DNA from: Parvularculaceae bacterium
Lineage (GTDB): Bacteria; Pseudomonadota; Alphaproteobacteria; Caulobacterales; Parvularculaceae
Direction: 5' to 3'
Length of the DNA: 64,000 nucleotides
Assembly (NCBI GenBank): GCA_020446945.1
Contig: JAGRDS010000013.1
Coordinates: 29,541 to 93,540, forward strand
The notes beneath the pieces are model-generated. The model was not told the DNA's origin. It searched no databases and saw only the letters and a list, made by a program, of their open reading frames with translations. The position numbers and the translations under genes were made by a program. Below, one piece after another: positions 36,967 through 46,932 of the stretch (its first letter is position 1; every line of letters begins with the position of its first letter).

Positions 36967-37463
36967 AAATCTCCAGGACCGTCGCCGGCCGGCGCGGCGT
37001 CGTTCGATTTTGCGGGCCGGTCAGGATTGGTGAAAGCCTGGACCGCCAGTCCCAGAAGGTCGACGGATCCCTGTGTGATGGCGATCGTCTCGCCCTCGGC
37101 GAGCATGATATCGCTCGCGCCGGGTTCGATCGCGACATGCGCGCCGCCGAGCAAACCGTCGGAAACGACTTTCGCAACCGAATCTTCAGGCACTTCGATG
37201 TTCTTCGCGACGGACAGTTTCACGCGCGCCTCGAATGTCAGCGGATCGAGCGCGCTTTCTGCGACGGAGCCGACCTTGACGCCGGAAATGCGAACATCCG
37301 CACCCGGAGAAACCCCGTCGACGCGCCCGAACACTGCGTTCAACGAATAGGTGCGCGCCGTCATGGCGCGCCCGCTTGTCTGATAGGCGTAGTAAAGAAA
37401 GGCCGCCGCAACGGCCAGCACCACAACGCCGACAAGCGATTCAAACAATTGACCTTTCGACAT
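36963..37463 (-). CDS. mlaD: MCE-domain lipid-binding protein MlaD
   Basis: A 166-residue protein with one N-terminal membrane helix (about 7-26) and one MCE domain (about 38-115; LNAVFGRVDGVSPGADVRISGVKVGSV). MlaD forms a hexameric periplasmic ring that carries phospholipid to or from an inner-membrane ABC transporter. No mlaE/mlaF lie here; a complete second system with a longer MCE protein is at 50.2-53.7 kb. In operon with DUF2155 and NDUFA12. Confidence 0.92.
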   Translation of the reverse strand: MSKGQLFESLVGVVVLAVAAAFLYYAYQTSGRAMTARTYSLNAVFGRVDGVSPGADVRISGVKVGSVAESALDPLTFEARVKLSVAKNIEVPEDSVAKVVSDGLLGGAHVAIEPGASDIMLAEGETIAITQGSVDLLGLAVQAFTNPDRPAKSNDAAPAGDGPGDL

Positions 37464-37477
37464 GGCGCTTCTTCCCG

Positions 37478-37873
37478 TCAGTTATCCGGCGACCAGGCTT
37501 CATAGTCGCGCAAAGGCGCAGGCCCGCCCGCGCGCGACAGGCTGCCCTGCGGGCGATAGGCGAGCGGCGTACCGGTCATGTTCGGCAAATGGTCCTTTTC
37601 GAACGCGCGCCGCTTCAACGGCGCGACCGTCGGCGGTTCGTCGAATGTGTGATGGATCCAGCCATGCCAGTCCGGCGGCACGCGCGAGGCGTCGGCGACG
37701 CCGTGATAGACGACCCAGCGCCGCTTGCCGCCCTCCGGGCCGCTCGGCGATTTTTCCTCGTAATAGCGATTGCCTTGCTCGTCCTTGCCGACAAGGCGCG
37801 CGCCGCGCCGGAAAAGCGTCAGTGAAGTGCTGTAGGTGGTCGTATCCCACCAGGCGAAGAGTTGGGTCAGCAT
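37478..37873 (-). CDS. NDUFA12-family complex I accessory subunit
   Basis: A 131-residue homologue of the mitochondrial complex I accessory subunit NDUFA12 (B17.2), found in alphaproteobacteria where it joins or helps assemble NADH:quinone oxidoreductase. Typical blocks: LVGKDEQGNRYYEEK, RRWVVYHGVADASRVPPDWHGWIHHTFD and LPNMTGTPLAYRPQGSL. First gene of NDUFA12-mlaD-DUF2155. Confidence 0.95.
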   Translation of the reverse strand: MLTQLFAWWDTTTYSTSLTLFRRGARLVGKDEQGNRYYEEKSPSGPEGGKRRWVVYHGVADASRVPPDWHGWIHHTFDEPPTVAPLKRRAFEKDHLPNMTGTPLAYRPQGSLSRAGGPAPLRDYEAWSPDN

Positions 37874-38136
37874 GAATTTGTCCGGACTTTCCCGTCATTT
37901 ACGCGGCCGGATTCGGCCCTGTCGATTCGGCCGGAATATGGCGCCGCCCGCCTTTGGCGTCCACCGATACGCCTTCGCGCGGAAAGGCCGCAGGCGCCGG
38001 CCGGGAATTCGGCGCCAAAACGACCAATTTCCATAGCAAAAACAATTGCTTTTGATGCTTGCGCCGGCCCGGGAACATTGAGAAGTAAGTCGGCGCCCGC
38101 TAGAATGGCGTTCGCTTTTGAGGATTTTCCCCGTCG

Positions 38137-41100
38137 ATGCGTTTTCAACGTCACTATTCGACCGATAAAGGCGGCGCTTATGCGCGCGTGCGGTTTCGCA
38201 CGAGCGACAGCGAAATTCGCGCCGGCGACGGGCGCATCCTGCATGAGGCGCGCGATATCGAAGCGCCGGCCGACTGGAGCCAGACCGCCGTCGATATTCT
38301 GGCGCAGAAATACCTGCGCCGCAGCGGCGTGCCGGCGGCGACGCGGCGCGTCGCCGAAAAAGGCGTTCCCGCATTCCTGCAACGTTCGATCCCGGATGTC
38401 GCAAAACTCGCCAAGCTTCCCGCCGAAGAAAGATACGGCGCTGAAAAAAGCGCGCGCCAGGTGTTCGACCGCATGGCCGGCGCCTGGGGCTATTGGGGAT
38501 GGAAGTCCGGCTTTTTCACCGATGCGGAACAGGCGGCGATCTTCGTCGAGGAGATGACGGCGATGCTGGCCCGCCAGATCGGGGCGCCCAATTCTCCGCA
38601 ATGGTTCAATACCGGCCTTCACTGGGCTTATGGCGTCGAGGGCGAAAGCCACGGCCATTATTATGTCGACCCCGACACCGGCGCCGTCGTTGAATCCGAC
38701 AACGCCTATGAACGCCCGCAGCCGCACGCCTGTTTCATCCAGTCGGTCGACGACAATCTTGTCGGCGAAAACGGCATTATGGATTTGTGGTCGCGCGAGG
38801 CGCGCTTGTTCAAATTCGGCTCCGGCGCCGGCACGAATTACTCCAGCATTCGCGGCGAAGGCGAACCCCTTTCGGGCGGCGGCAAAAGTTCCGGCCTTTT
38901 GAGTTTCCTGAAAGTCGGCGATGCGGCGGCCGGCGCGATAAAGTCCGGCGGCGTCACGCGCCGCGCGGCGAAAATGGTCGTCGTCGACGGCGATCATCCC
39001 GACATTGAAGAATTCATTCGCTGGAAGTCCGTCGAGGAGGAAAAGGTCGCCGCCCTTGTCGCCGGTTCGCGCGTCCTGGCGCGTCACCTGCCGAAAATCG
39101 TCGCGGCCTGCTGGGCGATCGACGGCGACGCGCGCACCGATCCGCGTTCCAATGAAGCGCTCAAGATCGCGGTGCGCGAGGCCAAGAAGGCGGGCGTTGC
39201 GGAAGCCTCGTGCCGGCGCGCGATAGAGTTTGCGCGTGCGGGTTATCGCTCGATCAAGGTCGCGCGCTACGATCTCGACTGGGACAGCGAAGCCTATCGC
39301 ACGGTCGCCGGCCAGAATGCGAACAATTCGGTGCGGCTGACGGATTCGTTTTTCGAAGCGCTCGCGTCGAACGGCGAGTGGGAATTGAAACGGCGCGGCG
39401 ACGGCGGCGCGGCGAAAACGATCAAGGCGCGCGCGCTTTGGGATCTGATCGCCGAGACGGCCTGGCGCTGCGCCGATCCGGGCATTCAGTTCCACGATAC
39501 GACGAACGACTGGCACACCTGCCCAGCAGGCGGCGATATCCGCGCATCCAATCCGTGCTCGGAATATCTTTTTCTTGACGATACGGCGTGCAATCTCGCC
39601 TCGATCAATCTGCTGAAATTCAAGACCGATGAGGGCTTCGACGTCGCGGCGTTCGAACATGCCTGCCGTTTGTGGACGCTCGCGCTCGAAATCTCGGTCG
39701 CGATGGCGCAATTCCCGTCCCCGACCATCGCCCGCAAATCGTTCGACTATCGAACGCTGGGGCTCGGTTACGCCAATCTCGGCGCGCTTTTCATGGCGTC
39801 GGGCGTTTCTTATGACAGCCCGACAGCGCGCGCGATCGGCGCCGCCGTATCCTCGGTTCTGACGGGCGCGGCCTATCGCGCCTCCGCCGAGATGGCGGGC
39901 GCGGTTGGGGCGTTCCCGGCCTGGCGCGACAATCGCGACGCGATGTTGCGCGTCATCCGCAATCACCGCCGCGCGGCGAGCGGCGTCAAGGCCGACGACA
40001 ATTTCGAGGGGCTTAAAATCGCGCCGCGCATTATGGATGCGGACGCCTGCCCGTGGCCGGCGCTTTCCAAACGCGCGCAAACCGTCTGGAACGAGGCGTA
40101 CGAACTCGGCTCCATCAACGGGTTTCGGAACGCGCAAGTTTCCGCAATCGCGCCGACCGGCACGATCGGCCTCGTCATGGACTGCGACACGACGGGAATC
40201 GAACCCGATTACGCGCTCGTCAAATTCAAGAAGCTCGCGGGCGGCGGACAGATAAAGATCATCAACCGGTCGGTCCCCTCCGCGCTCGCCGCGCTCGGCT
40301 ATAGCGAAGGCGAAATCAGGGACATCACGGATTACGTCGTCGGGCGCGGCGCGCTTGACGGGGCGCCCGGCGTTTATCCGGAGGCGCTGCGCGCGGAAGG
40401 TTTCGCCGACAAGCATCTCAAGGCGCTTGAGGAGCGATTGAAACTTGCGTTCGACATTACTTTCGCGTTCACGCCGCAAGCGCTCGGCGAGGATTTCTGC
40501 CGGCATATTCTCGGCTTTTCCGACGAGCAGATGGATCAATCCGGCTATCAGGTCCTGCGCGATCTCGGTTTCAGCGACGAGGACATTCACGCGGCGAACT
40601 TCTTCTGCTGCGGCGCGATGACGATTGAAGGCGCGCCCCATCTCAAGCTTGAAGATTACGCCGTATTCGATTGCGCGACGCCGTGCGGGCGCATCGGCGA
40701 GCGCTCGCTTAGCGTCGAGGCGCATCTTGAAATGATGGCGGCCTCGCAGCCTTTCGTTTCGGGCGGCATTTCCAAGACGGTGAACCTGCCGAACCGGGCG
40801 GGGATCGGCGATTGCGCCGCGGCTTACCTCAAGGCGTGGGAACTCGGCCTTAAATCGATTGCGCTTTATCGCGACGGCTCGAAACTTTCGCAGCCGCTCG
40901 CCGCGACGCTGCTTTCCGCCGAAGCCGAGGAAGGGGACGAGGAAAGCATCGCCGAACTGATCGCCAACGCGCCGGCTGCGGAAAAATCTCGCATCGTCGC
41001 CGAGCGCATTGTCGAGCGCATCGTCGAGCGGACCCCGGGACGCCGGCGCCTTCCCGACCGCCGCAAGGGATATATCCAGAAAGCGATCGTCGGCGGACAC

Positions 41101-41838
41101 AAGGTCTATCTGCACACCGGCGAATTCGACGACGGCGAAATCGGCGAGGTTTTCATCGACATGCACAAGGAAGGCGCCGCCTTCCGCAGCCTGATGAACA
41201 ATTTCGCGATCGCGGTTTCGCTCGGCCTGCAATATGGCGTGCCGCTCGAAGAATTCGTCGACGCCTACGTCTTTACGCGCTTCGATCCGTCGGGGCCGGT
41301 CGAAGGCAATGACCAGATCCGCCACGCGACGTCGATCCTCGACTATATTTTCCGCGAACTCGCGATTTCCTATCTCGGCCGGTCCGACCTCGCCCATGTC
41401 GATCCGCAGGAATCGGCGGTCGATGCGATCGGCAAGGGCGTTTCGCGCGAAAAAGCGCAGGCCGACGCCTCGCGGCTCATTTCGAAAGGGTTCTCGCGTT
41501 CGACGGTTTCGGACAATCTCGTCGTGCTGCGCGGCGGCGAATTCGATCGCCTGCGCAAGCCCGACGACGCGCCGGAAGACATTATCGAGGCGGAAGCCGG
41601 ACTTGAGGCGCGCGCGGCGAGCGCGCCCGAGATCGAGCGTCAGGTCGCAAGGCTCGCCGAGGCGGTCAACCGAAAGGCGCCTCCCGGCACCCTCGCCGCG
41701 CCGATGGGCCGCGAAGCGCGCGCGCGCGCCAGGGGCTATGAAGGCGACGCCTGCCCCGAATGCGGCCAGTTCACGCTCGTTCGAACCGGCGCTTGCCTTA
41801 GATGCGACAGCTGCGGCGCCAATACCGGCTGCTCGTAA
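38137..41838 (+). CDS. nrdJ: Adenosylcobalamin-dependent (class II) ribonucleotide reductase
   Basis: A 1233-residue enzyme that makes deoxyribonucleotides using a B12 radical, with or without oxygen. Landmarks: [63 protein letters not shown] (finger-loop and catalytic cysteine region), [23 protein letters not shown], and the C-terminal cysteine-rich tail [22 protein letters not shown] that shuttles electrons. Length matches the long alphaproteobacterial form. I saw no cobalamin riboswitch in the 263 bases upstream. A long uninterrupted frame on the opposite strand is a composition artefact. Confidence 0.96.
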   Translation: MRFQRHYSTDKGGAYARVRFRTSDSEIRAGDGRILHEARDIEAPADWSQTAVDILAQKYLRRSGVPAATRRVAEKGVPAFLQRSIPDVAKLAKLPAEERYGAEKSARQVFDRMAGAWGYWGWKSGFFTDAEQAAIFVEEMTAMLARQIGAPNSPQWFNTGLHWAYGVEGESHGHYYVDPDTGAVVESDNAYERPQPHACFIQSVDDNLVGENGIMDLWSREARLFKFGSGAGTNYSSIRGEGEPLSGGGKSSGLLSFLKVGDAAAGAIKSGGVTRRAAKMVVVDGDHPDIEEFIRWKSVEEEKVAALVAGSRVLARHLPKIVAACWAIDGDARTDPRSNEALKIAVREAKKAGVAEASCRRAIEFARAGYRSIKVARYDLDWDSEAYRTVAGQNANNSVRLTDSFFEALASNGEWELKRRGDGGAAKTIKARALWDLIAETAWRCADPGIQFHDTTNDWHTCPAGGDIRASNPCSEYLFLDDTACNLASINLLKFKTDEGFDVAAFEHACRLWTLALEISVAMAQFPSPTIARKSFDYRTLGLGYANLGALFMASGVSYDSPTARAIGAAVSSVLTGAAYRASAEMAGAVGAFPAWRDNRDAMLRVIRNHRRAASGVKADDNFEGLKIAPRIMDADACPWPALSKRAQTVWNEAYELGSINGFRNAQVSAIAPTGTIGLVMDCDTTGIEPDYALVKFKKLAGGGQIKIINRSVPSALAALGYSEGEIRDITDYVVGRGALDGAPGVYPEALRAEGFADKHLKALEERLKLAFDITFAFTPQALGEDFCRHILGFSDEQMDQSGYQVLRDLGFSDEDIHAANFFCCGAMTIEGAPHLKLEDYAVFDCATPCGRIGERSLSVEAHLEMMAASQPFVSGGISKTVNLPNRAGIGDCAAAYLKAWELGLKSIALYRDGSKLSQPLAATLLSAEAEEGDEESIAELIANAPAAEKSRIVAERIVERIVERTPGRRRLPDRRKGYIQKAIVGGHKVYLHTGEFDDGEIGEVFIDMHKEGAAFRSLMNNFAIAVSLGLQYGVPLEEFVDAYVFTRFDPSGPVEGNDQIRHATSILDYIFRELAISYLGRSDLAHVDPQESAVDAIGKGVSREKAQADASRLISKGFSRSTVSDNLVVLRGGEFDRLRKPDDAPEDIIEAEAGLEARAASAPEIERQVARLAEAVNRKAPPGTLAAPMGREARARARGYEGDACPECGQFTLVRTGACLRCDSCGANTGCS

Positions 41839-41943
41839 ACGCCGCATTTTAATAAATTGGCAATCAAGTTTTAAGCTTGCGTCAGCCCTTGGCTGGCACA
41901 ATGGCGCCCGGTGCGCACCCTTGCGCAATGGGAAGGTTTCGCC

Positions 41944-42807
41944 ATGTTCCGCATCGTCCTTTTGATCATTCTTTTCATGATCATGGCGTTCTCGCTTGTC
42001 GCCAATATGGTCTCCGAACGCACGGGCCGGCCTGGCGTCAATGTCGGCCGCGAAATCAACCGCCACCTCAAATCCGCCGTCGGCGGCGCGGAAAGGCTTG
42101 CGCCCGAGCTCGGCGACGCAATCGGGCGCGTCGATGCGGAGCTTTCGAGGCTCGCCAAAAAAGACGGCGTCGCACCCGCGGCGAGCGAACACGTCAAGGC
42201 CAATCTCAATCTTTCGGGCGGCGATTTCACCAGCGCGCAGGCGGCGAACAATATTTTCGCCGGCGCGCAGATGAACCAGACGACCTTTCTCGGCGCGCTC
42301 CTCGACGGCGCCTCCTTTGAAGGCGCAACGGGCGAGAAAGCGATTTTCGCAAAGGCGCGCATGACGGGCGCCGATTTCTCCGCCGCGATCCTGCCCGGCG
42401 CCGATTTCGCGGGCGGCGGGCTCAAAGGCGCGGCCTTCCGCGCCGGCGATTTCTCGCAGGCGAATTTCACCGGCGCCGACCTCACCGGAGCGAGCTTTTC
42501 CGCCGCCATGCTTGAAAAAGCCGTGATTGCAAAAAGTTTCGCCTCCGGCGCGTCCTTTGTCGACGCCGCAGCGCGCGGCGCCGATTTTTCGCAAACGGAT
42601 CTTCGCGTCGCGCGTTTCCAGAACGCCGACCTTCGCGACGCCGTCTTCCGGGAAGCGGACGTGACAGGCGCGAATTTCACGGGCGCGCATCTTCAAGGCG
42701 CCGATCTTTCGGGCGCGCTCGGCGTCACGGCCGAACAGATGGCGACGGCCTGCGGCGACGCAAGCACCAGACTTCCGCAAGGCATAACGCTTCAGGCCTG
42801 CAAATAG
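41944..42807 (+). CDS. Membrane-anchored pentapeptide-repeat protein
   Basis: A 287-residue protein with one N-terminal membrane helix (about 3-22, IVLLIILFMIMAFSLVANMV), a charged helical linker, and from about residue 85 to 265 a run of pentapeptide repeats of A(D/N/S)(F/L)xx type (GADFS, GANFT, GADLS), which fold as a square right-handed beta-helix. A short tail with two cysteines (ATACGD, LQACK) ends it. The family has no single function. The ATG at 41944 follows AAGG; an earlier ATG at 41911 would add a segment with no signal character. 105 bases after nrdJ. Confidence 0.88.
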   Translation: MFRIVLLIILFMIMAFSLVANMVSERTGRPGVNVGREINRHLKSAVGGAERLAPELGDAIGRVDAELSRLAKKDGVAPAASEHVKANLNLSGGDFTSAQAANNIFAGAQMNQTTFLGALLDGASFEGATGEKAIFAKARMTGADFSAAILPGADFAGGGLKGAAFRAGDFSQANFTGADLTGASFSAAMLEKAVIAKSFASGASFVDAAARGADFSQTDLRVARFQNADLRDAVFREADVTGANFTGAHLQGADLSGALGVTAEQMATACGDASTRLPQGITLQACK

Positions 42808-42810
42808 CGC

Positions 42811-43680
42811 CTATTCCCGGTCATTCCGGGAACGCTCATTTTGCGAACGATCATGTCCGGACCGGTCGCCGCCCGGCGCCAATTCTCGCGGATCGAGCGC
42901 CTGCAACAGCGCGATCGCAAACAGCGACAGGCCCTTGGTTTCGAGAAACGGCGCTGATCGGCCGGTTTCGCGCGCGCCGGACGGCGCATCGAATATCGCA
43001 TTCAGTCTCGCGCCGATTTCGCCCGACAAACCCTTTTCGATACGCCCGGCCGTTTCCGCGAGGATTTCGCGCGCCGCGCCGATCGTCTTTTTGAAACTGT
43101 CGATGACTTCGCCGGCCGTGCGCTCGCGGCCATCGTCGAAAAATACATGCGCGTTCGCTTTCGCCGCGGCAGGCAGGAGCTTCGCCGCACTCGCGCCAGC
43201 GTCTGCCGACAATAACCGCCGCGCGCCGGCCGGGCCGAGAAAATGCGCCGCATACAGCTCGGCGCCGCTGACGGCGCGGCCGAGCGCGCGCTCTAGCGCA
43301 ATCCTGTTTTCGCGCGCGAGTTCGCCGGCGAGCGCGGCCGCCTTTTCCGGGTCGAAGCGCAGGTTCAGGATTTCCTGTTTCTTCGCCGCGTCCGAAACGA
43401 CGGCGCGCCCCTTTTCATCGGTTGCAATCTGCGCCGCGAAGTCGTCGAGGCCATGCGCCGCGCCGTATTTTTTCACGGCGCCGAGCCAGGTCTGGTCGAT
43501 AAACTGGAACAGCCCGGCCGCGCTCGACGTTTTCGCCCGCGCGTGCGGATCGAGCGAACTTTCACGCAGCGCGACGCGGTACAAATAGTCAAAGCCGACA
43601 CCGGTCGCTTGCGAGGCTTTTTGAAGCGCGCTCGAAATGGCGGCGCGCGCCGGCGTCGTCGAATTGATGGCGTCCGTCAT
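42811..43680 (-). CDS. Lytic transglycosylase, SLT domain
   Basis: A 289-residue muramidase-like enzyme. The catalytic glutamate is in ALRESSLDP, followed by SSAAGLFQFIDQTWL (usual SxAxGLxQF). No signal peptide is visible, so release through a holin or a flagellar/secretion route would be needed; this is inferred. The start at 43680 (MTDAINS, with AAGG before it) is preferred to the longer frame from 43716. thiO lies directly upstream (43 bases), and a GTA-type holin gene precedes thiO. Confidence 0.87.
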   Translation of the reverse strand: MTDAINSTTPARAAISSALQKASQATGVGFDYLYRVALRESSLDPHARAKTSSAAGLFQFIDQTWLGAVKKYGAAHGLDDFAAQIATDEKGRAVVSDAAKKQEILNLRFDPEKAAALAGELARENRIALERALGRAVSGAELYAAHFLGPAGARRLLSADAGASAAKLLPAAAKANAHVFFDDGRERTAGEVIDSFKKTIGAAREILAETAGRIEKGLSGEIGARLNAIFDAPSGARETGRSAPFLETKGLSLFAIALLQALDPRELAPGGDRSGHDRSQNERSRNDRE

Positions 43681-43723
43681 GGCCTTGCGCCTTTCAAACT
43701 CTGAAAACGCTCGCAAATCATGG

Positions 43724-44827
43724 TCAAGAATCTCCTAATTCGGTGAAACGGGCCGCCGAAAAGGCGGCGATTTCGGGCCCTGCGCGCCCGGATGCGATGA
43801 GATCGGCGATTGCGGCCGCGCTCGCCGGCGCCAGCAATACTCCGTTGCGATAGTGGCCGAGCGCGTAGATGAGGCCCGGCGCCGACGGCGCGGGCCCGAT
43901 GATGGGCGCGCCGTCCGCCGTCGCGGGACGAAGCCCGGCCCAGCGTTCGGTTTCAGCCGCATCTTCAAGCCCGGGAAACGCGATTTCCGCCGCCGCGCGC
44001 AATTCGCGCAGGCGCCGGTCGTCCGTGTTGAGCGACCGGTCGCGATTGAGCTCCGTCGCGCCGATAATGATGCGCCCGTCGGATTTCGGGCAAAGATACG
44101 CCCCGCCCGTGCGCACGACACGCCGGGGCGCGGATGCGATGCGTTCGACGGCGAGCGCCTCGCCCTTAACGGGGAACACGGCGCCGGCCGGCAATTCGGC
44201 GAGGCCGTCGATGCGCGCCCCGGTCGCAAGAACGATCCGGCCGGCTTCAAGACTTTCACCGCTTGCAAGTCGCACGCGCCCGGCGCGCGCGCCATGCGTT
44301 TCTATCGAGACGACGCGGCTGTCGAATTTCACGGCGCCGCTTTCGCGCGCGATCGCGCGTTTTAACGCCTCGCGCACGCGGCGCGGATCGACCTGGGCGT
44401 CGGTGCGCGCGAACCAGGCGCACCTGACCGATGAAGAAAGGGCCGGCTCAAGCTCTAAAACCTCGTTTCGCTCCAGCCGGTCGCAATAGCGGGAATCCGC
44501 ATCGAAAACCGACGCTTCGAGATCGTCGAGCGCAACGCAAAGGACGCCGCTTTCGTCGTAATCGATGTCGACGCCGCTCGCTTCTTCCAGCGCCGGCGCG
44601 ATCTCGCGCCACAACGACAGGCTGGCCCGGCTGAATTCGCCGAGCGCATCGCCGCCGCCATGCAGGGAACGTTCAAACGACGGCGAGAGCATGCCCGCTG
44701 CGGCGTGCGTCGCCGCCGGCCCGCCGGAATCGATGACGAGAATGCGCACGCCCCGCCGTGCGAGCATCCATGCGCACATCAGCCCGATCGCGCCGCCGCC
44801 GACAATGATGACATCCGCCTTGCGCAT
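43724..44827 (-). CDS. thiO: Glycine oxidase / FAD-dependent amino-acid oxidase
   Basis: A 367-residue DAO-fold flavoenzyme that oxidises glycine to the imine used by ThiG for thiazole. FAD fold IIVGGGAIGLMCAWMLARRG at the N-terminus; ATHAAAGMLSPSFE matches ThiO; C-terminal AGLRPATADGAPIIGP and ALGHYRNGVLLAPASA are typical. It is 10 kb from thiSG, in a run with lysis-like genes. Its ATG shares one base with the holin stop (TAATG). Another D-amino-acid oxidase role remains possible. Confidence 0.88.
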   Translation of the reverse strand: MRKADVIIVGGGAIGLMCAWMLARRGVRILVIDSGGPAATHAAAGMLSPSFERSLHGGGDALGEFSRASLSLWREIAPALEEASGVDIDYDESGVLCVALDDLEASVFDADSRYCDRLERNEVLELEPALSSSVRCAWFARTDAQVDPRRVREALKRAIARESGAVKFDSRVVSIETHGARAGRVRLASGESLEAGRIVLATGARIDGLAELPAGAVFPVKGEALAVERIASAPRRVVRTGGAYLCPKSDGRIIIGATELNRDRSLNTDDRRLRELRAAAEIAFPGLEDAAETERWAGLRPATADGAPIIGPAPSAPGLIYALGHYRNGVLLAPASAAAIADLIASGRAGPEIAAFSAARFTELGDS

Positions 44828-45393
44828 TATTCCTCTTCCGGCCGTTTGACGCCGGTCAGCAGCAATGTCTTCTCCCGCGAGCCGGCCGAAGACCCGAAGA
44901 AATAATTCACGACCGCCGCCGTCATCGTCGCAAGCGCGCCGAGCATGATCGAAAATTCCGTCTCGGCGCCGGCGGGCAGTTTGCGCGCCACCATGAAAGC
45001 GAGCGTCAGGAAAAATCCGCCGATGATGAGCGCGCCGAGCGCGGAGGGCGTCCAGTCCTTCATCTTCGCCTGCCGCTCGCGCGCGCTCGCCCGGTCGCCC
45101 GCATCGATGCGCGTTTCCTCGACCGCAGCGGCGCGCAGGGCGAGCATGAACTCATATTCGGCGCGTTTCAAAGCGATCGCCTGCTCCGGGCTCGCCCGGT
45201 CGATCGCGTCGGCGAGCGCGTCTTCGTCAGCGACATCCTTTCCGAATATTGCGCGCGCGATCGCCGAAACCGCGGCGCCGGCGAGCGGTCCGCCGAGTTG
45301 CGCGGCGATCCTGGGCGCGGTTTTCGCAACCGCCTTTTTCAATCTTTCGCGCCTTTTCAAGCGCGCGTGTTCGCTTTCCTCGCTGTCAGCCAT
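44827..45393 (-). CDS. GTA-type 3TM holin (PF11351-like)
   Basis: A 188-residue protein matching the gene-transfer-agent holin family: basic N-terminus, small-residue helix LGGPLAGAAVSAIARAIFG, long charged helix, then two membrane helices (about 128-147 and 155-175) and the characteristic end NYFFGSSAGSREKTLLL. Holins of this type release GTA particles in Rhodobacterales-like bacteria. No capsid, terminase or tail genes are in the window. The start at 45393 is seven bases after AAGGAG; an ATG two codons earlier would be too close. In a three-gene run with thiO and the SLT transglycosylase. Confidence 0.82.
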   Translation of the reverse strand: MADSEESEHARLKRRERLKKAVAKTAPRIAAQLGGPLAGAAVSAIARAIFGKDVADEDALADAIDRASPEQAIALKRAEYEFMLALRAAAVEETRIDAGDRASARERQAKMKDWTPSALGALIIGGFFLTLAFMVARKLPAGAETEFSIMLGALATMTAAVVNYFFGSSAGSREKTLLLTGVKRPEEE

Positions 45394-45625
45394 CCTCATA
45401 CTCCTTACGCAAATCGAGACTTCGACTTTGGGTGAAATGATAAGGCCATTCCGCAGGTGTTGGATAAGTAGGGGGATAACTTTGACCTGAAAGGCTAGTC
45501 TCTTGATATTATTACGGAATTTTTATCCTAAAAAGGTTTGCTTCAAGATGCGGATCAATTCAGAGTTGAGCCTCGTTCGGCTCCGGGCTGGGTTATGAGC
45601 CGAAAATTATTCTCGGGCGAACGTT

Positions 45626-46846
45626 ATGGGCTGGCTTGCATTTCTTGCGGCGATTTTTGCGATTCCGGCGATCGCATCGACGCGCCTTGCGCGACGCGCC
45701 GCCGCCGCACCGGCGCTGATGATTGTTTTCGGCGCGCTGCTCGCCATTGTTTTCGGCGCCCTGAAACTGCCGCAGCCGCCCGCCGACTGGATTTCTTTCG
45801 CCGCCAAAGCCGGGCTCGCCGTTCTCGGCTTCGCATCGGCCGCGCAATTGCGGGTCAGCCGCCTTGCGCGCCAGTGCCCGTCCTCCTTCCGCCTCACCTG
45901 CGGCGGGGCGCCGCTCTATTTCTTCGCCTGTTCGCTCGCGGCCTTCATCATGCTTCCGCAATTGTCGATTGCGTCCGCCATGCTTGTCGGCGCCGCCCTG
46001 ATGCTGAACGGCGCGGCCTTCGATCGCAAGGCGGTCATCAACACGCCCGCGCCCGCCGCGATCAAGGCGGCGGTCAGGACGGAGAGCGCGGCGATAATCG
46101 CGCTCGGCATTCCGTTCGCCACGCTGATCGCCGCCAACGCTACTGTTTCCTCGCCGAACGAGCCGGCGCTTGCGCCCTTGATGGACGCAAGCTTCGCCGT
46201 GCTGAAGGGCTTCGCCTATGGCGGTCTCGCCGGCCTCGCCGCGAGCGCTGTCGGCGCTTGGTACCGCCGGCGCACGATGCAGCAGCGCGCGCTTGACGGG
46301 CAGTTCGTCATGCTGGCCGGCGCCGCGATGTTCGTTTTCGGTCCCGCGATCGGCTGCGATCCGATCGTCGCGGCGACATCGGTCGGCCTTTTGTGGGGCG
46401 AGCAGACATCGGCGGCGTCGACGACGCGCCTGCGCATTCGCCGTTATGTCGACCGCGCGGTGACGCCGCTCGCCTATTTTGGATTCGGCGCGACGCTCGC
46501 GCCGCGCCTGTTGCAGGCGGACATGCTGATCGTCGTATTCGCGCTCGCCGCCGTCACCGTGATGCGCGCGGGTCCGCGCCTCGCCATTTTGCAAACGCCG
46601 ATGCTGCCGAAGGAAAGCCAGATGTTCCTCGCCTGGTTCGGCGGCGCGCCCGGCGCGGCGTCGGCGCTTTTCATCATGACGCTGATCGGCGATCCGGCGC
46701 TGATCGACGCCGATGCGGTTTTGACTGTCGCAACGCTTTCCGTGATTTTCGGCGTCTGCGCCGCGCGCCTCACCTCGCGCCCGCTTGCGCGGCTATATCT
46801 TCGCCAGTCGGCCCTCGCCCGGCGGCGTAAAGCCTGGGCCGGTTAG
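45626..46846 (+). CDS. CPA1 (NhaP-like) antiporter-fold membrane protein lacking ion-site residues
   Basis: A 406-residue protein with about 12 membrane helices that aligns with NhaP-type sodium/proton antiporters throughout (MLVGAALMLNG, AYFGFGATLAPRLL, AWFGGAPGAASALFIMTL, DAVLTVATLSVIFGV, PLARLY). However the residues that bind the ion are not conserved: the ESGLND motif reads ESAAII (Ile157, Ile158 in place of Asn-Asp), the TD of helix 4 reads LN (127-128), and FGPRG reads FGGAPG. It is either a non-transporting relative or has another substrate. An earlier start at 45593 is unlikely. Divergent from the holin gene. Confidence 0.8.
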   Translation: MGWLAFLAAIFAIPAIASTRLARRAAAAPALMIVFGALLAIVFGALKLPQPPADWISFAAKAGLAVLGFASAAQLRVSRLARQCPSSFRLTCGGAPLYFFACSLAAFIMLPQLSIASAMLVGAALMLNGAAFDRKAVINTPAPAAIKAAVRTESAAIIALGIPFATLIAANATVSSPNEPALAPLMDASFAVLKGFAYGGLAGLAASAVGAWYRRRTMQQRALDGQFVMLAGAAMFVFGPAIGCDPIVAATSVGLLWGEQTSAASTTRLRIRRYVDRAVTPLAYFGFGATLAPRLLQADMLIVVFALAAVTVMRAGPRLAILQTPMLPKESQMFLAWFGGAPGAASALFIMTLIGDPALIDADAVLTVATLSVIFGVCAARLTSRPLARLYLRQSALARRRKAWAG

Positions 46847-46855
46847 GCGCCTAAC

Positions 46856-46900
46856 GCTCAAGCATTCGCGGTTCGAATATCGGCGGCTCAAACATTCGCG
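46856..46900. repeat. Short degenerate 15-base tandem repeat after the antiporter gene
   Basis: Two 15-base copies, GCTCAAGCATTCGCG (46856-46870) and GCTCAAACATTCGCG (46886-46900), flank a degenerate middle copy of equal length. Just before, TTAGGCGCCTAA (46843-46854) is a perfect 12-base palindrome over the antiporter stop. All lie between two convergent genes. Confidence 0.45.
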
Positions 46901-46932
46901 CCTCATGCGCAATGGCCGGGGCCGAATAATGG

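Noticed and set aside
37874..38136. Possible cobalamin riboswitch ahead of nrdJ
   Set aside because: I looked for the B12-box type GCCACTG and surrounding structure in the 263-base gap and found none; only GC-rich palindromes such as GGCGCC are present.
37867..42780. A 1637-codon open frame on the minus strand, the longest in the window, opposite nrdJ and the pentapeptide gene
   Set aside because: It is Arg/Ala/Gly/Phe-rich with no recognisable domain, and mirrors the codon bias of nrdJ, whose domains and active-site motifs are intact on the plus strand. GC-rich third positions suppress stops on the complement.
45400..45625. Possible small gene or RNA in the AT-richer gap between the holin and antiporter genes
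   Set aside because: No open frame with a ribosome site and no clear RNA fold; a TTGATA and TATCCT pair 15 bases apart is too weak to call a promoter.
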